The position numbers were made by a program, and so were the translations under genes. Below, in pieces: positions 51,148-58,242 of a DNA stretch of 58,242 nt. The notes under the pieces are model-generated. The model was not told the origin of the DNA, ran no database searches, and saw only the letters and a program-made list of their open reading frames with translations. Location of the stretch: positions 174,452-232,693 of the forward strand of contig NW_013657651.1 of the NCBI RefSeq assembly GCF_000142905.1. The letters are read 5' to 3'. Each line of letters begins with the position of its first letter. The first letter of the stretch is position 1. Source of the DNA: Thecamonas trahens ATCC 50062 (taxonomy: Eukaryota > Apusozoa > Apusomonadida > Apusomonadidae).

Positions 51148-53346
51148 ATGGGTACGCAGAAGCAGGATAGAAGAAGAGGAACATACACTGCAGGTAAAGG
51201 TGGGAGTATGGCTGGCCTCACCTTGGCTGACCGTCACGTAGCCGCCTTGGCTACACTCGCTGGCTGGGCGGCGAACGTTGGCAATTTTTGTGTTGGAATC
51301 GGTCGGCCTGGTGGAGCGCGGGCCAGGCGAGGGCAGGAGGGGAGGTCTGGCGAGTGCTGCGGGAAGGCATGGAAGGGCAGAAGCCTGGGAGAGCCCCCGG
51401 GGATAGCTTTGTGTGAAGGACGCCCGAGTGTGAGTCCTGTTGCGGAGCAGAGGGCAAGGTGACGACGGCCGGGTGGCAAGTGCGGGCTACGTTTTTGCGG
51501 CTTTTCGTGTTCTTGGCCAACGAGGCGGAGCGAGGGCGAGCAAGGGGGGGAAGGAGACTCACAGGAGGAGCACGGTGTTGTGTGTGTGTGTGTGTGTACA
51601 GCCGCCTCGTCGTCCGACTCGTCGCTGCTGGGCATTGCGATCATGATTGACGAGCTGAAGGCGCCTGATACGACGCTGCGTGTGGCAGCGATTAAGCGGC
51701 TGTCGATCATTGCCGACGCTCTGGGCGTGGAGCGGACGCGGCTCGAGCTGCTGCCGTTTCTGACAGAATCGATTGACGACGAGGATGAGGTGCTTCTTGC
51801 GCTTGTGCAGGAGCTGGGCAAGTTTGTGGACTACGTGGGCGGGCCTGAGCACGCGCACACGCTCCTGCCTCCGCTCGAGGTGCTTGCCACTGTGGAGGAG
51901 ACTGTTGTGCGTGACGCGGCTGTGGCGTCGCTCTGCGACGTGGCGTCTGTGCTTCCGCTGGACGACATGGTGGCCAAGATGTTCCCGCTGATCAAGCGGC
52001 TGGGGACTGGTGACTGGTTCACGTCGCGGACGTCTGCGTGCGGGCTGTTTGCGGTGGCGTACCCGTCGCTTCCCGGTGAGCACCAGGCGGAGCTGCGTGC
52101 GCTGTTCAACCAGCTGTGCCACGACGACACGCCGATGGTGCGGCGGGCGGCATCGGCGAACCTTGGCAAGTTTGCCAAGACGCAGGACAAGGAGACGGCC
52201 AAGGCGGAGATGACGCCGATGTTTGTCTCGCTGGCTCAGGACGAGCAGGACTCTGTGCGGCTGCTTGCGGTGGAGAACTGCGTGGCGCTCGGCTCGATGT
52301 TTAATGTGGAGGAGAACCAGACGTTCATTCTGCAGACTGTGCGCAACTGCGCTCAGGACAAGTCGTGGCGTGTCCGTTACATGGTTGCGGAGCAGTTTAC
52401 GGCGCTGGCGGACGCGCTCGGCCCGGAGATCACGCGGTCTGAGCTCATTCCGGCGTTTGTGCGGCTCCTGCGTGACACTGAGGCCGAGGTCCGGACAGTG
52501 GCTGCGTTCAAGGTCACGCCGTTCTCGGCTCTCATTCCGCTGGACCAGGTGCTGAAGAAGATTCTGCCGTGCATCAAGGACTTTGTGGTGGACACCTCGC
52601 AGCACGTCCGGGCCTCGCTCGCGTCGGGCATCATGGGCATGGCCCCCGTGTTTGGCCGCAACCACACGATCGAGCACCTGCTCCCCATCTACCTCCAGCT
52701 GCTCAAGGACGAGTTCTCGGAGGTCCGCCTCAACATCATCTCCAAGCTCAATGACGTCAACAACGTCATCGGCATCGACCTCCTTTCGCAGTCGCTCCTG
52801 CCGGCAGTCATGGAGCTCGCCGAGGACTCGCAGTGGCGCGTCCGGCTCGCCATCATCGAGCTCATCCCACTCCTTGCCGAGCAGCTCGGCATCGCCATCT
52901 TTGACGAGAAGCTTGGCAACCTGTGCCTTACCTGGCTCGGCGATTCGGTCTTTTCTATCCGTGAGGCGGCGACCAAGAACCTGCGCGCCCTCATCAACGT
53001 CTTTGGCGTCGAGTGGGCCGCGGGCAACATCATTCCCAAGGTCCTCTCCATGTACACCCATCCCAACTATCTTTACCGCATGACCACCCTCATGTGCATC
53101 GCTGAGCTCTCCGGCGTCGTCGGCGAGGATCTTCTTCTCAACCAGATGCTCCCGCTCACCCTCCGCCTCGCCGTCGACCCGGTCCCCAACATTCGCTTCA
53201 ACGTCGCTCGTGCCTTTGAGACCATCATCAAGTCGCTCCCGGCCGAGGTTGTCCAGGGGGAGGTCAAGCCGTGCCTGGTCAAGCTGACTGAGGACACCGA
53301 CAAGGACGTCAAGTTCTTTGCCCAGGCTGCGCTTGCCCGCTGCTAA
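51148..53346 (+). CDS. PPP2R1A: PP2A scaffold (A/PR65) subunit
   Basis: Exon 1 contributes only ATGG (51148-51151), donor GTACGC at 51152; exon 2 starts at 51602 after GTACAG. The join gives [20 protein letters not shown], which mirrors animal PR65 starts. 582 residues, close to the usual 589. Fifteen HEAT repeats are expected; typical units are [60 protein letters not shown] and [20 protein letters not shown]. The protein is the horseshoe scaffold holding the PP2A catalytic and regulatory subunits. Conservation is very high throughout, so identity is firm. The intron is 450 bases and ends in (GT)n before the acceptor. The exon 1 call is inferred from the protein start, phase and donor match. 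Confidence 0.93.
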
Positions 53347-53750
53347 GTATGCGACTTGCCGGTAGGTCTCTGACCCCGCTCACCCACCTCCTGGCCCGTC
53401 CCGTCTCATTCGCTTTCCTCCTCTCTTCCTCTGGCTCTTGTTCTCTGCTGCCCCCCCCCCCCCCCCCCCACTCAAACGCGATATCGCGTGCGTCGTTGTA
53501 TGTTCTGCGATTTTTCGCTCAACAGGTTGACCACCTATCAGCTCGTTGCGACTTGCGCGGGTTGACCGGCCGACCGGTCGACTGACTTCATTCTTGGTTC
53601 CGTCCACACGAGTATCGTCGACGCCACGACTCCACACGACCCTACCCGCCCTCCACATCCCCCACCACTACCTCACACTTCAACCTCACCCACTCCACCC
53701 CTACTTCCACCCCTACCTCCACCCCCTACTCCCACCCCCCTACCCCACCA
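53347..53750. other. Intergenic with 19-base C-run
   Basis: 404 bases. Holds a C-run at 53451-53469 and a CCACCCCTA-type pyrimidine-rich block near 53680-53745, just before the LRR gene start. No gene recognised. Confidence 0.4.
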
Positions 53751-54941
53751 ATGTCGGCAGCAGGTGCCGGGCCATCGGGCGCCGCCAGCAGCCGCAAGAG
53801 CCGTGGCGGGCGGAAGAAGCGAGCGCGGGGAGAGTCCAAGATTGTGATGCTCTACCAGCAGACGGTGGCAGAGAAACGGACCGAGCTGATGCTGCAGAGG
53901 GAGAATCCGTCGGGCAAGGACGAGGCGACGCACAATGCAGAGATTCGCGAGCTGCGGCTGGAGCTCGAGGCGGCGCGGCTGCAGCTGGCCAACGCCATTT
54001 TGGCCGACAAGGTCAACGAACACCGCGACATGCAGAGCCTCGACCTCAAGTCGTATGGATATCCTGACGTGCCCGAGTCGATCTCGGCGCTGACTAACCT
54101 GACCGAGCTCGACCTCTCGTACAACACCGTCCGCGAGCTCGATCCTGCGCTGTTCTCGTCACTCCCACGGCTCCAGACCTTCCGCATGGTCCAGAACGAG
54201 CTTATTGAGCTCCCGGAGACTATCAAGTTTTGCACTGAGCTTGACGAGCTCGATCTGCGGTGGAACTTTCTCGGCGATGTGCCCGATGGCCTGTTTCTCT
54301 GCAAGCGGCTGACCAAGCTGCTGCTCTCGTACAACCAGCTTGCAGAGCTCCCGCAGGGAGTGACCGAGCTTAAGGCGCTGCAAGTGCTCAAGCTCGACGT
54401 CAACCGGATGATGTCGCTACCGTCGCTCAAGGGCCTCGATTCGCTGCAGGTGCTGGCCATGTCGCGGTTGGGCAACTATGAGGAGCGCAAGAGCGGCATC
54501 AAGCGCGAGCGGACCCACCGCCGCAAGTTCAACATGCTCCCGCCGGGCATTGAGGCGTGCACCTCGCTCACAGAGCTGTACGCTGTCAACAACCAGATCA
54601 AGGAGCTGCCTGAGGCCGTGTGCGAGAAGCTCACCCGGCTCACCAAGCTGCATCTCAACGGCAACCGCCTCGCCACCCTCCCGCAGTCTTTCACCAACCT
54701 TGTGCGGCTCCGCGAGTGCGATCTCTCGCGCAACAGGCTGACCAAGCAAGCGTTGCAGGGCTTTAGCAACATCCGCGCCATCATGACCTCGCTCTTCACC
54801 CCACCGCATGGTGGTGAGAAGCCGCCGTTCTTCTCCATCGAGGGCAATGTCGGCATCGACGAGCTGGAGGATCTCAACACCAACAACGATGCCCAGGACG
54901 ATCTTGACAATGGTGACCTGAGCGACTCGTCCGACGTGTAG
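53751..54941 (+). CDS. Leucine-rich repeat protein with N-terminal coiled coil
   Basis: 396 residues. Residues 1-30 are basic (SSRKSRGGRKKRARG). Residues 35-90 form a heptad-like charged helix (ELRLELEAARLQLANAILAD). Then about nine typical-type LRRs: LTELDLSYNTVRELDPALFS, LPRLQTFRMVQNELIELPET, LDELDLRWNFLGDVPDGLF, LTKLHLNGNRLATLPQSF. An insert between repeats (YEERKSGIKRERTHRRKFN) is strongly basic. The C-terminus is acidic (DDLDNGDLSDSSDV). The mix of LRRs resembles Shoc2/PP1-type scaffolds, but no orthologue is clear. Probably a protein-interaction scaffold. Confidence 0.8.
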   Translation: MSAAGAGPSGAASSRKSRGGRKKRARGESKIVMLYQQTVAEKRTELMLQRENPSGKDEATHNAEIRELRLELEAARLQLANAILADKVNEHRDMQSLDLKSYGYPDVPESISALTNLTELDLSYNTVRELDPALFSSLPRLQTFRMVQNELIELPETIKFCTELDELDLRWNFLGDVPDGLFLCKRLTKLLLSYNQLAELPQGVTELKALQVLKLDVNRMMSLPSLKGLDSLQVLAMSRLGNYEERKSGIKRERTHRRKFNMLPPGIEACTSLTELYAVNNQIKELPEAVCEKLTRLTKLHLNGNRLATLPQSFTNLVRLRECDLSRNRLTKQALQGFSNIRAIMTSLFTPPHGGEKPPFFSIEGNVGIDELEDLNTNNDAQDDLDNGDLSDSSDV

Positions 54942-54977
54942 TCGATGTTGGTAAAACATCCAAGTCGCTGGCTGTGT

Positions 54978-54979
<2 letters not shown>

Positions 54980-55022
<43 letters not shown>
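54980..55022. repeat. (GA)n microsatellite
   Basis: About 21 GA units directly after the LRR gene, in its 3' flank. Confidence 0.95.
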
Positions 55023-55025
<3 letters not shown>

Positions 55026-55155
55026 GGCTAGGGTGTGGTGCAGCGGCGGCGCTGCTGTCACGCCCATTGGTCGGGCAATGGGACTGAGCCGGGGAAGGCA
55101 CAGGCTTGGGCTCGGAGAGACGGAGACGGCCACCCCACTCCACCCACATCACAGG

Positions 55156-56065
55156 ATGCTGCGCGTTGCCACCGTACGTGCTTGTGCGAGTAGTGGGCAT
55201 GGCAAGGAACTAGCCTGCCTGCCATGTCCGGCCGTGACAGAGGCTGCAATGAGGTGCAGCGGGTGTGTATGGTGTGAGTGTGTGCGGTGGCGATGGCCAG
55301 AGTGTGTGGCCGAGGCTAATTTTTGGCCGCACCGGGTGGGGACGCGCAAGGCCACTGGGGAGTGATAGAAAGGGGTAGAGAAGCTCCAAACACGGCATAC
55401 CATGTCCCTACTTTCCAACCTTGTGTCCAGGCCGTGTCTCCCTCCTCCTTTGCGTCCCTACCTCCCTCCCCATCTCCCCCCCCTCCCCCCGCCCGCCGTC
55501 AGAAGAAGGCCGTGAAACCGGGATGTCGCGCCCGATCGATCAGCCGCTCACCCACCCCTACCCCCCCTCTTCCCCCCCCCACCCCTTCCCCCCACGTCCC
55601 TCTTCACAGTCGCTGCTCACACCGTCTGCCGCCGCTGTGCGGTCGTTTGCTGCCACTGCCGGCGCGTCTGCCGCGCTGTCCAAGGCGCAGCGGGCGCAGC
55701 TCAAGGACGGCCTCGCCTCGGCGGCGGCGTCCCACCCGGAGCTCCGCGGCGTGCTCGACGGACTGACGGATGCGCAGATCGATGCTGAGTTTGCCGGCTA
55801 CTCGGCCATCCGTGAGCAGGCCAAGAAGGAGAAGTGGGACGACCACAAGCTGACCCAGGAGCTCTACCTCTGGCGCGTCCGCGAGTTCCGCGCCAAGCTC
55901 ACCAAGGTCCAGAACCAGGAGGTCGCTGTCTCCGCCGATGCCAAGGCCGCCGCCCTCTCTGCCATGCAGAAGATGTACGGCTCCGAGGCCGAGCTCGGCA
56001 TTCCGCGCGCAGAGGTCGACGCCGCCGTCAACTACCCGGAGAAGATCAAGGTTGGCCAGTTCTAA
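55156..56065 (+). CDS. Small mitochondrial protein, family not recognised
   Basis: Exon 1 is 55156-55173 (MLRVAT), exon 2 is 55610-56065; donor GTACGT, acceptor TCACAG, phase 0, 157 residues. The joined start MLRVATSLLTPSAAAVRSFA is a strong presequence (Arg, Ser, Ala, no acid). The mature part is helical and charged: ALSKAQRAQLKDGLASAAAS, FAGYSAIREQAKKEKWDDHK, LTQELYLWRVREFRAKLTKV, and ends NYPEKIKVGQF. There is no membrane helix. Size and style are like lineage-specific respiratory or ATP synthase subunits, but I cannot name one. The 436-base intron is long and C-rich, ending in (CCCT) tracts. Confidence 0.78.
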
Positions 56066-56337
56066 GCTTGTCTGGGCTCTGTCCCCGCTCACGACCACCG
56101 CCAAAACCCCAACAAACGCGGCCTAGTCGCAGCAGCAGCACAGCAGAAAGGTAGAGGGAGGGAGGAAGGGAGGGAGGGAGGTTGGGAGCGGAGGGGAGGG
56201 TGATGGGCGCGCCTGGCGAGGCTGCTGTTGGCATCGGCCGGTGCCGGTGCCACTAGCCGTTGCCAGTTTGAGCATTGGCCGTTTTGGGTTGACAAGACGA
56301 CGGCGATGGTGAGAGGCACCGACATTCGACGCCAGTC

Positions 56338-57423
56338 ATGCCGGGTAGGCATTCGCGGCCGCCATCGCCTACGCTAATGAGAATGGATGAGAGCGAAGCG
56401 ATGGGTCAGCGGCAGCCGTCGCTCTCGGCCTGCTCCCTCCGGCCTGCCCTCGGCCTCCGTGCCTTTCGCCACCACTCGCCCTCGTTTGCCAGCTCGCCCG
56501 TCCAACGGTCCGACCGCGTGCCGGCGGCTGCCTCGAGTGCAACGGCGGCATCGGCCGGATCGAAGCGGCGGCGGAGAGGCTCGGCGAGCGAGAGACTGGG
56601 CATAGAGTCGATGGATGCACTGGCGGACTCGCTCAAGCGCAGACTCTCGGCGGAGCAGGCGGCCCGGGCGGCGGCCGAGGCCGAGGCTGTCCGTTGGCGC
56701 GAGCGGGCGCTGGCCGCCGAGTCCCGGCTGGGCGACTTTGAGAGCGACGTGCGGCGATCGCATTCGCTGGGCGCGTTTGCCGAGGCTAGGCTGGGCACAC
56801 GGATCGAGGCACTGCAGTCGGAGCTCGACAGAGCACGGGCGGCAGCGGCAGCGGCGGCAACGGGTGAGACCGAGATGCTGGGCAAGCTGGCACGGGCCGA
56901 CGAAACGGCGGCGCACCTGCAGGAAGCCCTGGCGCGGGCACAGCATCGGATCTCGGATCAGGGTGCTTTACTGGCCGACTACGAGGGGCAGCTGCGAGAG
57001 CTGGATGCGCTGGTTGGCGCGCTCTATACCGAGCGCGACGGGCTGGCGGCGGCACGGGAGGCATTGGCGACGGCGGCCGAGAGCAGCCAAGCCGAGGTTG
57101 CGCGGAGCAGTGCCCAGCTGGCGGCCATGCAGGGCATTGTGAACGCGTACGAGGCCAAAATGGCAGCACTGGCCTCGTCGTCAGCAGTCCACACTGAGCT
57201 TGTGCGCGATCTGCGGTCGTTCCTCGCCGAGACGCAGGCCGGGAGTAGGCGTGCCGCCGGCGGCCTGCCGCTCGTCCGGTCGTTCCTGGCCGAGAGCGGG
57301 CACGATGCAGGCAGAGTGCCAGGAAGCGAGGAATGCGATGACGCCGAGGTTATCTCGGTCTCCTCGTTGTCGTCTTCGTACTCGTCGAGCACGCTCAGCA
57401 CGTCGACGCAGGGCCAATCGTGA
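56338..57423 (+). CDS. Coiled-coil protein
   Basis: 361 residues. Residues 1-90 are Ser/Pro/Arg-rich. Residues about 95-300 form a long Ala/Glu/Arg coiled coil (RRLSAEQAARAAAEAEAVRW, HLQEALARAQHRISDQGALL, LREALATAAESSQAEVARSS-like heptads). The C-terminus is Ser-rich (SVSSLSSSYSSSTLSTST). No domain is recognised. The start could be any of several ATGs in the first 25 codons. Possible roles (centrosome, vesicle tethering) are not supported by the sequence. The stop is 35 bases from the convergent right-edge gene. Confidence 0.7.
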   Translation: MPGRHSRPPSPTLMRMDESEAMGQRQPSLSACSLRPALGLRAFRHHSPSFASSPVQRSDRVPAAASSATAASAGSKRRRRGSASERLGIESMDALADSLKRRLSAEQAARAAAEAEAVRWRERALAAESRLGDFESDVRRSHSLGAFAEARLGTRIEALQSELDRARAAAAAAATGETEMLGKLARADETAAHLQEALARAQHRISDQGALLADYEGQLRELDALVGALYTERDGLAAAREALATAAESSQAEVARSSAQLAAMQGIVNAYEAKMAALASSSAVHTELVRDLRSFLAETQAGSRRAAGGLPLVRSFLAESGHDAGRVPGSEECDDAEVISVSSLSSSYSSSTLSTSTQGQS

Positions 57424-57458
57424 GGCGGCAGCCCCTCCCACTCGTGCAACGAAACGAG

Positions 57459-58049
57459 TCAAGAGGCACTCGGCGGGGTGCGGCGGTAGGTCTCGGACGG
57501 GTCAAAGCCAAGGCCTTCCATCATGGAGGCAAAGCCACGAATGAAGCATGTGGCAAAGCGGGCGAGGGTGGGGAGCGGGACGGCATTGAGCAGGGCCTCA
57601 TCCAGCACGGTCTCGACGCCTGCGGCGTTGCGCATGAGCGAGATGAACTCGTCGAGCGGCAGGCCGTAGCCCTTCTCGACGTTGAGGATGCCGTGGAGGG
57701 TGAGGACGCCGTCGGGCATGATGTGGACCACGCCGTTTCCACCGTCGACCGCAACGTCGGTGTCTGATGCAAAGAGCGAGATGAACCAATCGACAAATCC
57801 GTCCTGGCCCTGCGGAGTCGTCACATCCTCCCACAGCGTGAGCGTACAGTAGCTCTGCATCATGGTGGAGAACTCGTTCTGCAAGTACTCAGACTCTTTG
57901 ACAGCGCAGAGATCAGCAAACTTGATGAGGTCGACAAGCTCAAAGTAGCCCTTCTTTGCCTCATCGATGACATAGAGCGTCCCGAGGTGGGTGAGCGACA
58001 GCGTCTCCACATCACCGGGCGGCTTGATCTCGATGATCTCGCGGAGGTG
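57459..58049 (-). CDS. C-terminal exon of an unknown protein, 5' end outside the window
   Basis: 196 residues visible. The exon appears to start at 58049 after GGACAG, preceded on the transcribed strand by (CT)n and (CA)n runs; the frame stays open upstream only as Ser/Leu/His repeat text, so I stop there. The protein reads HLREIIEIKPPGDVETLSLT, HLGTLYVIDEAKKGYFELVD, LIKFADL, then YCTLTLW near residue 75 and FVDWFISLF, and ends FATCFIRGFASMMEGLGFDP. The DEAKKGYFELVDLIKF stretch resembles an EF-hand-like helix-loop-helix. I recall no named family. Earlier exons must lie beyond 58242. Confidence 0.7.
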   Translation of the reverse strand, partial: HLREIIEIKPPGDVETLSLTHLGTLYVIDEAKKGYFELVDLIKFADLCAVKESEYLQNEFSTMMQSYCTLTLWEDVTTPQGQDGFVDWFISLFASDTDVAVDGGNGVVHIMPDGVLTLHGILNVEKGYGLPLDEFISLMRNAAGVETVLDEALLNAVPLPTLARFATCFIRGFASMMEGLGFDPSETYRRTPPSAS

Positions 58050-58242
58050 CTGTCCAAGCCAGAAGAGTGTCGATATTGATGCAGCGGAGGTACCAACGAG
58101 AGAGAGAGAGAGAGTGTGTGTGTGAGTGTGAGTGTGTGAGTGGTGTGCGGGTGCTCCCCCGCCCTCCCTCCCTCCCTTGCCCTGTCGCCCCTGTCTCCCC
58201 TCCCCCCCCCCCCCCCCTCTCCCCCCTCTCCCCCCTTGCAAC

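Noticed and set aside
51559-53061. 500-codon minus-strand frame opposite PP2A-A
   Set aside because: Arg/His/Leu-rich shadow of a very conserved plus-strand HEAT-repeat gene.
1-58242. tRNA genes, rRNA genes, CRISPR arrays or bacterial operons
   Set aside because: No T-arm/D-arm pairs, no rRNA core motifs and no regularly spaced repeats were found; introns and eukaryotic families rule out a bacterial source.

Overview
This is GC-rich nuclear DNA from a unicellular eukaryote. The signs are spliceosomal introns (11 supported with both splice sites visible, plus acceptors only for two genes cut by a gap or by the window edge), mitochondrial presequences, eukaryote-only families (PP2A scaffold, CDC50, SLBP, Sfi1, FOP, CARMIL, FERM, TMEM70) and tightly packed genes on both strands. 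FOP and Sfi1 point to a centriole- or flagellum-bearing cell. The gene mix resembles an opisthokont relative; an apusomonad such as Thecamonas would fit, but that is an inference and no marker here proves it.

Layout. 0-5 kb: an unknown Lys/Ser-rich protein, a two-pore cation channel (TPC) and a small ankyrin protein. 5-12 kb: an MFS-type transporter, a DUF4476-like fragment, a cold-shock-domain protein, a double-FHA protein, a 541-base assembly gap and a CDC50 flippase subunit. 12-20 kb: a CARMIL-like LRR protein, a broken small gene, an ankyrin-FERM-LRR protein and a small mitochondrial membrane protein resembling Mic12. 20-31 kb: a remarkable K+ channel with four pore domains and a C2 domain in one chain, an ATP10-like assembly factor, Sfi1, histone SLBP and FOP. 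31.2-32.8 kb: a non-coding stretch packed with near-perfect hairpins. 32.8-41.4 kb: arginyl-tRNA synthetase, a WD40 protein, a beta-ketoacyl-ACP synthase and an acyl-CoA synthetase. 41.6-58 kb: a large beta-helix membrane protein, TMEM70, a SLO-type K+ channel, PP2A-A, an LRR protein, a small mitochondrial protein, a coiled-coil protein and a truncated gene at the right edge.

Functional threads: mitochondrial energy metabolism (ATP10, TMEM70, Mic12-like, mitochondrial-type KAS, the 157-residue presequence protein); ion channels (TPC, four-pore K+ channel, SLO); cortex and cytoskeleton (CARMIL, ankyrin-FERM-LRR); centriole (Sfi1, FOP). Clustering looks like dense packing rather than operons.

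Two features affect every reading of this window. First, seven otherwise conserved genes are interrupted by a total of twelve single-base losses, nearly all in short G, C or T runs; these look like sequence under-calls rather than pseudogenes, so their CDS spans are given across the shifts. Second, the introns share a 5' splice site GTAYG (mostly GTACG, sometimes GTATG) instead of GTAAG, are C-rich, and lie near the 5' ends of genes.
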